Assembly (NCBI RefSeq): GCF_030123325.1
Contig: NZ_CP126106.1
Span: forward strand, 5,215,001 to 5,279,000
Reading direction: 5' to 3'
DNA from: Peribacillus simplex
Lineage (GTDB): Bacteria > Bacillota > Bacilli > Bacillales > DSM-1321
DNA: 64,000 bases
Shown: piece by piece, positions 50,384-59,400 of the stretch
Layout: the number at the start of each line of letters is the position of its first letter
How positions within the stretch are numbered: position 1 is the stretch's first letter
Program-made: the position numbers and the translations under genes
The notes under the pieces: model-generated
Told to the model about the DNA's origin: nothing
What the model saw: the letters and a program-made list of their open reading frames with translations, nothing else
Databases searched by the model: none

Positions 50384-50398
50384 TTATAATAATTTTAA
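50384..50398. promoter_or_regulatory. PerR box upstream of katA
   Basis: TTATAAT-A-ATTTTAA matches the PerR consensus TTATAAT-N-ATTATAA at 13 of 14 half-site positions, ~75 bp upstream of the start codon. Confidence 0.75.
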
Positions 50399-50412
50399 TA
50401 TAATAATCAATT

Positions 50413-50925
50413 CATTATTTTTCTGTTGATGATATGACCTCACGTCCAACCATAATATGGTAAATGCAGAATGTATACACGTTGACGGAACAACTTAAAG
50501 GCATAATCGAATTCCTAATAATGGTATACGACCCTTATAACCAATATTCCTTCATGACAAGTGATTTTATCATTTCCCCTACCAATGGGATAGTAATCGA
50601 GAATGATAACGAATATATGAATACTTTGCGCTACTTTACCTATTTCCTTCTATTTATCTTATAACAAACCGAACTGTTCTCCTGTGACTTTATTCACTTC
50701 ATCAGGCTTTATTTACATGACGAATGAAGGAGGAGGCATAGAAGCTGAATTTTTCATTGCATTGTGAACCTTAACTTCAGCAGAACTCTTCATAAACAGA
50801 CTGAAACAAAAGGCCTTCACCCTTATTTCACTGGAGAAATTGTAAACATACTGGTTTGTGTTCGTATAGAAAATAAGATACTATTACGTTAAAATGACCG
50901 TCCAATAAGAGTAAGGGTGATATAT
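50413..50925. other. Intergenic region between katA and the TetR gene
   Basis: About 500 bp without a supported gene. A 66-codon frame (50464-50664) lacks a ribosome site. The last 60 bp hold the promoter region of the TetR gene; TGACCGTCC there may be half of an operator. Confidence 0.5.
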
Positions 50926-51816
50926 ATGAATGAGCGCAAACAACTGGTAGTTAAATATGCACACCAATTATTTATTGAAAAGGGTTATCAAGCCACTTCC
51001 ATTCAGGATATTTTAGATTATAGCGGCATTTCAAAAGGAACATTTTATAACTATTTTTCTTCTAAAAGCGAATTGCTTAAGGCAGTCTTCCTGACTTCGC
51101 AAGAAAAATTACAAAAAGAGCGGAATGAATTGCTGATTGGGCAAAACCTTGCAGATATTGAAATATTCATTAAACAATCCGAATTACAAATGCACTCCAA
51201 CCAAAGCAATAAAATCTTTTTCTTATATGAAGAAGTAATGATTTCAAATGACACCGAACTTAAGAACTTCATCACGCATGCTAAATTCCAGCATATCCAT
51301 TGGCTATCAAAACGGTTTCTGGACATTTTCGGTGCTGATAAAAAACCTTATATTTTGGACTGTGCCATTATCTACTCGGGGATGATGCATCAAACGATTC
51401 ATTTTAATGCCTTGGCTAAAGAGCCCGATTTCAACCCTACTGAAATTATCCGTTATTGTGTCGATAGGATTAAATCGATTTTTGAAGATGTCAGCTCGTC
51501 AAAAGCACAGCTTTTGGAACCCGATCTCATCAAGCAATGGCTGCCAGAGTGCTTCCATACACAACAGGATTTTCATACAGCACTCCTGCACTCTGCAAAC
51601 GACCTAAAAAAGATGATCCTGAGGCTATGCCAAGATGATGAAGCAGAGCGGGTCAAAAACTTGAAATTGATTCACTTTATCCAAGAGGAATTATTACAAA
51701 ACGTTGAACCGCGGATCTTTCTCATCGAAAGTGCCCTGCTTTCCTTAAACACCAACCCGAAATTGAAAAACACATTGGAATTAAGTGAATTCGAAAAAAT
51801 CATTGCCAACAACTAA
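50926..51816 (+). CDS. TetR/AcrR-family transcriptional regulator
   Basis: 296 residues from ATG 50926 (GTAAGGGTGATATAT upstream). The N-terminal helix-turn-helix reads FIEKGYQATSIQDILDYSG then ISKGTFYNYFSSKSELLKAVF, the TetR signature. The ligand-binding part is longer than usual (about 240 residues), with a second helical segment from ~210. No efflux or enzyme gene adjoins, so the target is unknown; autoregulation is possible. Confidence 0.85.
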   Translation: MNERKQLVVKYAHQLFIEKGYQATSIQDILDYSGISKGTFYNYFSSKSELLKAVFLTSQEKLQKERNELLIGQNLADIEIFIKQSELQMHSNQSNKIFFLYEEVMISNDTELKNFITHAKFQHIHWLSKRFLDIFGADKKPYILDCAIIYSGMMHQTIHFNALAKEPDFNPTEIIRYCVDRIKSIFEDVSSSKAQLLEPDLIKQWLPECFHTQQDFHTALLHSANDLKKMILRLCQDDEAERVKNLKLIHFIQEELLQNVEPRIFLIESALLSLNTNPKLKNTLELSEFEKIIANN

Positions 51817-51861
51817 ATAGAACCTACTGGGTCGCATTTTGCAGACAAAATGGGGTTCTTA

Positions 51862-52330
51862 CGGCGGAAAGGGAGCGGGTTTCTGAAAACGAATGGACCT
51901 TTTTAAATGAAAAAACTGTCGAACGTTGTTTTTAAAAAGACTTGCTTATCCTTCATGGTTTACTTTTTATATCGGATGGAACCTATATAGGATGGAAGAA
52001 AGTTGCGACACTCCTGCCGAATAACTGGCTAGCCAAGACCCCACAGGCGCTTGCGCCGAGGAGGCTTGACAGACAGTCGGCGGAAAGGAAGCGGATTTCT
52101 GAAATCAACTGGACTTTTTTAAAAAAAGACTATCGAACGGTGTTTTTAAAAGACTTGCTTATCCTTCATGATTTACTTTTTATATCGGATGGAACCTATA
52201 TAGGATGGAAGAAAGTTGCGACACTCCTGCCGAATAACTGGCTAGCTGAGACCCCACAGGCGCTTGCGCCGAGGAGGCTTGGCAGACAGTCGGCGGAAAG
52301 GGAGCGGGTTTCTGAAATCAACTGGACCTT
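51862..52330. repeat. Tandem 213-bp repeat built on the palindromic element (2.3 units; copies R4 and R5)
   Basis: Unit R4 has its core at 52005-52112 and R5 at 52218-52325, offset exactly 213 bp; the tail of a third unit is at 51862-51945 (offset 216). Each unit consists of a ~95-bp leader (ACTTGCTTATCCTTCATG..., GGATGGAACCTATATAGGAT) and the R1-type palindrome. In R5 the left arm reads CTAGCTGAG instead of CTAGCCAAG yet still pairs through G-U. The 131-codon frame across it repeats the same peptide and is not a gene. Confidence 0.92.
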
Positions 52331-52474
52331 TTTTTAGTAAAAAGGTCCTTTCGATTCTGGGGGAATACATATCGTATTCCTCTTTTTTTTGTGACAATTC
52401 AGCAAACATATAACTGAAATTCATGAAATTTTAGTATAATGACATATAGAAAGTGTCTTCAGGAGGAGTTATTC

Positions 52475-52822
52475 ATGAACATTATAATGCGTTTTCTTAT
52501 CAACGGGCTGGTATTGCTCGTTATTGACTGGCTTCTCGACTCCATCACGATTAAATCTTACGGAACAGCCTTGCTGGCGGTTTTTATATTATCGATCATG
52601 AACTTGCTGGTTAAACCCATTCTCCTGCTTATCACATTGCCGATCACCATCCTGACGTTCGGGTTATTTTCTTTCATTATCAATGCCTTCACATTCCAAA
52701 TCACTTCCTATGCCGTCAGTGGCTTTGTAATAAATTCTTTTTGGGGAGCTTTAATCGGATCATTGTTATTGAGTTTCATTCAAAGTCTTCTTATAAAACA
52801 GAGTAAAAAAAACCTTCAGTAG
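52475..52822 (+). CDS. YvlD/phage-holin-family-IV membrane protein
   Basis: 115 residues from ATG 52475, preceded by CAGGAGGAGTTATTC. Four hydrophobic helices; MRFLINGLVLLVIDWLLDSI and the sequence LLVKPILLLITLPITILTFGLF (in two parts) are typical of the DUF360/YvlD family ('phage holin family protein'). In B. subtilis yvlD sits in a cell-envelope-stress operon; here it stands alone, so its role is open. Terminator at 52836-52884. Confidence 0.85.
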   Translation: MNIIMRFLINGLVLLVIDWLLDSITIKSYGTALLAVFILSIMNLLVKPILLLITLPITILTFGLFSFIINAFTFQITSYAVSGFVINSFWGALIGSLLLSFIQSLLIKQSKKNLQ

Positions 52823-52835
52823 CATGCTGTTGGTT

Positions 52836-52884
52836 AAAACTGTAGACAAACTCGACTTCACCGAGTTTGTCTACAGTTTTTTTT
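52836..52884 (+). terminator. Strong terminator of the YvlD gene
   Basis: A perfect 19-bp stem (52836-52854 with 52862-52880, loop ACTTCAC), beginning AAAACTGTAGACAAACTCG, followed by T-run. Confidence 0.95.
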
Positions 52885-53271
52885 AGGATCTACATACTGA
52901 AACAGAAAATCCGATTCCTGACGGTTTTTCGTATCATCTTCATTTCCATAACAGCCTTCGATATTTCCCGGGCTATTCCCCTAAATTCCGCTAAGCTTCA
53001 CTAGCTGTTTTCTCTCATTTTTGACAATACTTTTCCCCATGACGTTACATAAAATATCGACTTCCGTGGAAATCAGTATCAAACGATTCATGGAATCTAC
53101 CAGAGTGGTATGAACAGGATCCTTTAGATGCCCGTTCCTTGTTTTGGGCCAGCTTATCCATTATTAAAAGTCTAAATTTTTAGAAAAATCACATAATTAT
53201 ACTTTGTTTGAATAGCATTCTATTTGTTTTGAAAGATTATAAATACGATGAGAATAGATTGAATCACTTTG
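52885..53271. other. Intergenic region, one doubtful open stretch on the minus strand
   Basis: Between ~53160 and 52990 on the minus strand an open stretch reads VHTTLVDSMNRLILISTEVD...VKNERKQLVKLSGI and then TAG. It lacks a good start and ribosome site; it may be a decayed gene end. Nothing else recognised. Confidence 0.35.
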
Positions 53272-53286
53272 TAGTAAGCGTTTTCA
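53272..53286 (+). promoter_or_regulatory. cre-like site upstream of the second permease
   Basis: TAGTAAGCGTTTTCA matches the cre consensus at all but one defined position, ~150 bp before the start codon. Confidence 0.5.
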
Positions 53287-53328
53287 TTTTTTACTTTACA
53301 TTCTTCCTATTAAAATATATTATTTAGT

Positions 53329-53345
53329 TGTAATATTATGTGAAA
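53329..53345 (+). promoter_or_regulatory. TnrA/GlnR-like site upstream of the second permease
   Basis: TGTAATATTATGTGAAA matches TGTNANAWWWTMTNACA at 15 of 17 positions, ~90 bp before the start codon. Nitrogen control of an amino-acid permease would make sense; the match is by eye only. Confidence 0.45.
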
Positions 53346-53432
53346 AATCAATAAATTATATGTATTCTCCTCTACTAGTGATAAAATGCTAGATAGAGAA
53401 AATTAAACTCCAACATAGAAAAGGGGAAAATT

Positions 53433-54800
53433 ATGCAAAACTCCAAAGAATCTCAACTGCATAGAGGTTTGGAAGAAAGGCATATCGCATTAATGTCTCT
53501 TGGCGCAGCCATTGGAGTCGGTTTATTTCTCGGCTCGGCATCTGCGATAAAATTAGCCGGCCCAGCCATCATCATTGCCTACGCCATTGGCGGGCTTATG
53601 ATCTATCTTATCATGCGTGCACTTGGGGAAATGGCGATTAAAAATCCTGTCGCTGGCTCTTTCAGTCGCTATGCTAGCGAATTTGTCGGTCCTCTTGCCG
53701 GATATATAACCGGATGGAATTACTGGTTCGTTTGGATTGCCACCTGTATGGCTGAAATTACGGCAGTCGGAATCTATATGCAATTTTGGTTCCCTGATAC
53801 CCCGCAATGGGCTTGGGCGTTAGCCGCTCTTGCCATCATGACGACGATTAACTTTCTTGCAGTAAAAGCATATGGTGAATTGGAGTTTTGGTTCGCCTTA
53901 GTGAAAATCATTACGATCATCCTTATGATCGTCCTTGGCTTCGGAATGATCATCTTCGGACTGGGGAACGGCGGAATCGCGGTCGGATTCGGCAACCTGG
54001 TTGGACATGGAGGGTTTTTCCCTAATGGGATTTCCGGTGTCATCCTCTCTTTCCAAATGGTCATGTTCGCCTATTTGGGAATTGAAATGCTTGGAGTAAC
54101 CGCAGGTGAAGTTAAAAATCCTGAAAAATCTTTAAAAAGAGCCATCGATACCGTTTTTTATCGGATTTTACTTTTTTACGTTTTAGCTCTGACAGTCATT
54201 TTATCGATCACTCCATGGGATGAAATGAATGGAGAAAACAGCCCATTCGTTATGATGTTTGATAAAATCGGTATACCAGGTGCAGCAGGAATCATTCAGT
54301 TTGTCGTACTGACAGCAGCCCTTTCATCTTGTAACAGCGGGATCTTCAGTACAGGAAGAATGTTATTCAACCTGGCGCAGCAAGGTGAATCACCAAAAAG
54401 TTTCGAACGTACTACAAAGTCAGGCGTTCCTGGCGTTGCCATCATCGTTTCGGCTGTCGTGCTTCTTTTCGGTGTTTACCTTAACTACATGGAAGCCGAT
54501 AAAGTTTTCACTTACGTCACAAGTGTCGCTACATTCGGTGCCCTCTGGACATGGGGAACCATACTTGTCACACAGATCATGTCTAGACGGAAATTGAGTC
54601 AGGGAGAAAAGCAAGGCTTGTCTTACAAAATGCCGCTTTTCCCATTCACTTCTTATTTCACTTTAGCCTTTTTAGTATTCGTAATGGTCGTACTCGGTTT
54701 TTCAGCAGATACAAGAATCGCTCTAATCGTTGGTCCGATTTGGATCTTACTGTTGGTAGCCCTGTATTATGTGACTGGCTTGCATAAACGGAATAGATAA
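53433..54800 (+). CDS. Amino-acid permease (AAT family, proline/alanine-type)
   Basis: 455 residues, 12 helices. LHRGLEERHIALMSLGAAIGVGLFLGSA (in parts) is the AAT start, FAYLGIEMLGVTAGEVKNPEKS the central motif, and SCNSGIFSTGRMLFNLAQQGESP the loop before helix 9. The pattern is nearest to the ProY/AapA/YtnA subgroup. The substrate is probably a small neutral amino acid (inferred). AAAGGGGAAAATT precedes the ATG. Possible CcpA and TnrA sites lie upstream; a convergent terminator follows. Confidence 0.85.
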   Translation: MQNSKESQLHRGLEERHIALMSLGAAIGVGLFLGSASAIKLAGPAIIIAYAIGGLMIYLIMRALGEMAIKNPVAGSFSRYASEFVGPLAGYITGWNYWFVWIATCMAEITAVGIYMQFWFPDTPQWAWALAALAIMTTINFLAVKAYGELEFWFALVKIITIILMIVLGFGMIIFGLGNGGIAVGFGNLVGHGGFFPNGISGVILSFQMVMFAYLGIEMLGVTAGEVKNPEKSLKRAIDTVFYRILLFYVLALTVILSITPWDEMNGENSPFVMMFDKIGIPGAAGIIQFVVLTAALSSCNSGIFSTGRMLFNLAQQGESPKSFERTTKSGVPGVAIIVSAVVLLFGVYLNYMEADKVFTYVTSVATFGALWTWGTILVTQIMSRRKLSQGEKQGLSYKMPLFPFTSYFTLAFLVFVMVVLGFSADTRIALIVGPIWILLLVALYYVTGLHKRNR

Positions 54801-54805
54801 ATGTC

Positions 54806-54835
54806 AGAGGGTGCCCAATCTAATTGGCACCCTCT
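54806..54835. terminator. Convergent terminator
   Basis: AGAGGGTGCC and GGCACCCTCT (10 bp) with partial ATT/AAT pairing inside; T-rich flank on the right and A-rich on the left. Confidence 0.85.
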
Positions 54836-54846
54836 ATTTCTGACTT

Positions 54847-55710
54847 TCACCCTTTACCCCTTCTTTTGAACACCCAATGGACCACAGCACCCGCTCCGCC
54901 TAAAATAATGAGGATAGGCAAGTTTCCTATTATGAAAACAATGATTCCTGAACCCGCTTTAAGTAATAGATTCGCACTCGTTGCAAGTTGTTTCTTCGTT
55001 CTCTCCCATGTATTCAATTCCTTATTATCAATGCCCGGCACAACTATCCGGTCCTGTGATAACGTAATGGTGACCGTCGAATATGAGGTTTGGTTTTCAA
55101 GATACTTCATTTGCCCGGTCAACTGTTCTATTTCTTCTTGCACCATGGCAAGATCGGATGATATTTTCAGTAAATCTTCCGTCTTCTCAGCGTCCTTCAT
55201 GAATGCAAGTAACCTTTCCTCTACTGCCCTCTTTGATTTCAATCTTGCTTTTAGATCTACATATTGCTCGGTTACATCCTGTCCTGTCACATTCCTTCCG
55301 ACCACTTCCGAAGCCTCGCCCTCGCTATCGGCTAGAAAATCCTGAAAATGGGATTCAGGGACCCGAACAGTGATCGATCCTTCCACCAGTTCTTCTTCTT
55401 CCCTGTATACATTGGACTCGACTACATATCCGCCATATTCAGCCACCTTATTCTCAATCTTCATTTGTGCTTTTTCAAGGTTCTTCACCTTCAACTCAAG
55501 CTGGGCTTGATGGATGACTTTTCTTTCATCCGTCATCCCTTCCTTTTCCGCTGCTTCTTCCTGCACCTTATTCCCGGAAATTGAAGCGTCCATTTTACTG
55601 TCCGCCGTTTCATCCTCTGCTTTAGATGCTGAATCTTCCTTTTCATTACTGCTGCATCCAGCAAGTAAAAGTAACAAACAGAACATAAGCATCATTGTTT
55701 TACGGTTCAT
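54847..55710 (-). CDS. DUF4349 lipoprotein
   Basis: 287 residues from ATG 55710 (AAAAGGGGGAATACCG upstream). The lipobox LLLAGC with Cys19 predicts a lipid-anchored protein. A charged linker leads to the DUF4349 domain (from ~65: QAQLELKVKNLEKAQMKIE, GGYVVESN, SITVRVPESHFQDFL), with a coiled coil (about 165-205) and a C-terminal membrane helix (ASNLLLKAGSGIIVFIIGNL). The family is common in Bacillaceae; function unknown. Monocistronic. Confidence 0.85.
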   Translation of the reverse strand: MNRKTMMLMFCLLLLLAGCSSNEKEDSASKAEDETADSKMDASISGNKVQEEAAEKEGMTDERKVIHQAQLELKVKNLEKAQMKIENKVAEYGGYVVESNVYREEEELVEGSITVRVPESHFQDFLADSEGEASEVVGRNVTGQDVTEQYVDLKARLKSKRAVEERLLAFMKDAEKTEDLLKISSDLAMVQEEIEQLTGQMKYLENQTSYSTVTITLSQDRIVVPGIDNKELNTWERTKKQLATSANLLLKAGSGIIVFIIGNLPILIILGGAGAVVHWVFKRRGKG

Positions 55711-55851
55711 CGGTATTCCCCCTTTTCTTAATAGTACCGACGTATAATCTGGAAGAAAGTTACACTTGGTCATTAAAGGACATGTTTTATTTTCATATGA
55801 AAAGGTAAAGGTATAAGAGCATCCAAAAATAAAGAAAGAAGTGGATCCATT

Positions 55852-56310
55852 ATGAACTACGGAAAATTCGCTAAAAGATTATTGGTGCCTGTGGTCGGAG
55901 GTTCACTTGTGGGTATATTCGCCACAAGGAATTCAAAAGAAATTTATGATAAACTCAAGAAGCCTTCATTTGCGCCCCCTTCCTGGCCTTTCCCCGTTGC
56001 TTGGACAAGCCTTTATACGATTATGGGAATAGCGAAATATCGCATTGCATCCAAAGAAAAAGAATCGAAGTCCGCTGAACGCCTCTAAGATACCCAACTA
56101 GGGTTGAATTTCTTATGGTCTTTTTTATTCTTCAAATGGGGATTGCGCGGAACGGCCTTTATTGAAATGGCTGTACTGCTGACCCTTATTACTTTAACGG
56201 CATTCGAGTTTTATAGAATAGACCGTGCATCCGGTTTAGCGATGATTCCCTATATAGCATGGGTCACCTTCGCATTGGGATTGAACTTTTCCATTTTCAG
56301 AAACAATTAA
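55852..56310 (+). pseudogene. tspO: tspO (tryptophan-rich sensory protein) interrupted by one in-frame stop
   Basis: 153 codons in a single frame, TspO/MBR length. The first part contains KKPSFAPPSWPFPVAWTSLYTIMGIAKYR (in parts), the second LNFLWSFLFFKWGLRG and EFYRIDRASGLAMIPYIAWVTFALGLN. Codon 79 is TAA (56086-56088), directly before DTQLGLNFLWS, where homologues usually have Tyr; one base change from TAT/TAC explains it. All other codons look intact. TspO binds porphyrins. AAAGAAGTGGATCCATT precedes the ATG. Sequencing error or recent mutation cannot be told apart here. Confidence 0.85.
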
Positions 56311-56321
56311 TCACATGAAGA

Positions 56322-56346
56322 AGCGCCCCTTGTATTAAGGGGCGCT
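56322..56346 (+). terminator. tspO terminator
   Basis: AGCGCCCCTT pairs with AAGGGGCGCT (5-nt loop), followed by CTATTTTA. Confidence 0.85.
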
Positions 56347-56358
56347 CTATTTTAGAGT

Positions 56359-56454
56359 TTCACGAGTAAATGCCGAGAACTCACGAGTAAATATTCAATT
56401 TTCACGAGTAAACCCGCTAAACTCACGAGTAAATGCTCAATTTTCACGAGTAAA
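56359..56454. repeat. Array of five 21-bp repeats (same unit as at 15606, inverted)
   Basis: YTCACGAGTAAA starts at 56359, 56380, 56401, 56422 and 56443, exactly 21 bp apart, in the reverse orientation of the glpD-leader array. The third base before ACGAG alternates (TTC, CTC, TTC, CTC, TTC). It fills the gap between the tspO terminator and the yfkN stop codon (56461). Confidence 0.95.
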
Positions 56455-56460
56455 CCTCAG

Positions 56461-59400
56461 TTAATTATTGATATTCGTAATCCTGCCTTCAATTTCAGCC
56501 GTGATCTTCCCGCCTTTAAAGGTTTCTTTCACATAGTTAACGAATGCTTCCAGGTCAGCATTTCCAAACACACGCTCTTTTCCTTTCAGGACGGTATAGT
56601 TATCACCGCCGCTAGCCATGAAATCATTGACGGCCACCGTATATGTTTCGGTATCCTTGATCGGTGTTCCGTCGGCTTCCTTCAATAAGGTGACACGTTC
56701 CATGACAGGTTTACTGAAGTCGGCTGTATAGCTCAGTCCAGAAATTTGCAAGGTTTTCGGAGATCCTTCGACTACCCATTGCTGTTGAAGCAGCGTTTTC
56801 ACTTCTGCTCCAGTCAGTTCCAGCTTGACCAATACGTTTCCGAACGGCTGGATTTTCGCTAAATCGGAAAAAGTGACTCCCCCCTTTGGAATATCTGCAC
56901 GAATTCCACCTGGGTTCATGAAGGCAAAATCGGAGTTCAAATCCGCCTTCATCGAATCGGCAATTAAATTCCCAAGGCCCGTTTCCTGTGTATAGGCATT
57001 GGTTCTTAAAATTTTCTCATCCGTTGTCCCAAGCGGGGCCTTCAACTCGGGGAACATGTCTAGGTAGTCGTTAATGAATTTCGTCGTCCCGGCATCAGGT
57101 GTGATGCCATCTTGCGTAACCGTAACAATCTCAGCTGACCTTTTGACGATATCCTTTGTGTTTGGATCGATTTCCAAATCCACATCTTCAAAAGCCGTTC
57201 CATAAGAGTAAGCTTGTACAATCAGTTTATCATCCACATAGTTGTTGACCTTTGCATGATTATCTCCGGCTAAGATCACATCTACTTCATCATCCACGGC
57301 ATTAGCAAGATCAGCTACTTCGCCTGTGATGACCCCTTCCTTTTCCGTGCCTGGGTCATGTGAGATCACCACGATCGATTTGACGCCTTTATCCTTCAAC
57401 TCTTTAACCGCCTTATTTACGGCAGGTGCCTGTTCTATGAATTCCACATTCTTAATGCCATCCGGACTTACTTTTTGGGGTGTGGCATTCGTGACTACAC
57501 CGATGAATCCAATATCAACCCCGCCGACCTTGTTTATGACGTAAGGGTCCAATATCGGTTTTTTCGTGTCTTTATATACGACATTGGCCACTACATACGG
57601 AAAGTTCAATTTATCGAATACCACATCGGATGTTGGCGACTTTCCGCCATTGATTTGAGCCATCAAGGTTTCTACCCCTTTGTCGAATTCATGGTTCCCG
57701 ACAGTTCCGACATCGAATTTCATATGATTCAAAAACTGGAGCGTCGGTTTGTCCTGGATCAAAGAAGAAACGGGTGCACTTGCCCCAACAGCATCCCCTG
57801 CCGATAGTAAAAGTGTATTTTCAGGGTTTTCAGCTTTACGCTGCTTCAAGTGCGCAGCTAAATAATCAGCACGCCCTTGCTTGATACCGCCAAAATCGGA
57901 GGTGGTATCAAGCTGGCCGTGAAGATCATTGATCCCGAGCAGTTGCACCTTGACGTTTTCTTTCCCCAAATTGAATTTGTAAATGCCAAAGCCTTTATCA
58001 TCCTTTTTGCCTGTATAGGAAATCGCGCTGTCTTCATTTAAATATTCCGCACCTTTTGGTGATGAGGTGAAGGTAACGTTCACCTTGCCTGAAATCGGGG
58101 CGATCGACCAGTTATTATCAGCGGTTGGATTGATTTCACTCTCTTGTGTGATATAATCCATCAAGATCTGGCGATTTTCATCCGCAGAGTCAACTACATA
58201 TTCGCTGCCCTTGACGCCCGGGAAGTTCCCCCCGCCAGAAGCACGGTAATTATTCGTCACGACGATGAAATCTTGATTCGGGTCCACTGGTTCACCATTA
58301 TATTTCAAATCTGCAATCCTGCTGGAATCCGACACTTTTATCCCTTTTTCATCATAGCGCGGAGCCTTGGTGACATCGATTTGGTACGTGACACCGTCAA
58401 TCACATCAAAATTATAGACGGCAAATTTTCCATTAAGCAGCTCCTGTTCCTCGGACTTTGCAGGATCGATTGTATTATATTTCCCGGCAGACATCTCAAG
58501 CCACTCTTTAACCACGGACCCTTTAATCTTGATTGCCTTCAAGGTATTATCGTATAAATATAAATCACCTGCGCTGCGAATGGTCAGTCCGCCTTCCTTG
58601 ATTTCGGTGAATTCCTCGACTCCATTGCGACCCGCTTTGAACGGGGCTCCTACAGAGAGAATGGGCAAGTCTTTGTATTCAGGGCGGTTGCTTTGGATGT
58701 ATTTCTCTACATACCATTTCTGTGCGCTCGTCACGACCTGTACGGAAGGATCATCTTGCACAAGGGCGAAATAACTATGAATTGGAGCTGTAGTCGTTCC
58801 AATTGGCGTGTTAACATACTTGATCGTTCCTTCGTGATCCTTCTTCACGGCTTTGACGACAGACGCATCTTCAGCTGCTTTTTTTCCTGTTATTTTGTCG
58901 TTGATTACCCGTGTTGATGAAGCGGAATTGATGACTTTCCATTTTCCCTTGATATTTTGGATATCAAGATCGATGATCCCGAGATTACTGCCGCCATATC
59001 CTGCTTGAACGGCTGGTACACCATTGATGGTACCCTTTTCATTATCCACGCCTTTAAGGATTTTTCCTTGGCCATCTTTGAATAGGCTGTCTAAAGAAGC
59101 CTCATCTTGTGCTGGAAAGACTTTATGCGTATGGGAGAACGTGATGGCATCGATGCCGGATACCTTGCTTAATGAATAGATGACATCCTCGGTATTGTTG
59201 ATATCGCCATTAAACCCGGAATGTGTGAGCGCCACGATGACATCCGCGCCCTTTTTCTTCATTTCAGGTACATATTTATTCGCTGTCATGACGATTTCCT
59301 TTGCAATGACCTTACCGTCAAGATTCGCTTTATCCCAATCCATGATTTGCGGAGGGGCAAATCCAATGTAGCCAATTTTCACTGATTTTTCTTTACCATT

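Noticed and set aside
50464..50664. 66-codon ORF between katA and the TetR gene
   Set aside because: No ribosome site, AT-driven composition, no recognisable feature.
51942..52337. 131-codon ORF with two copies of a repeated peptide
   Set aside because: It is a translation of the tandem palindromic repeat; the same peptide appears from copy R1 at 27933-28178. No ribosome site.
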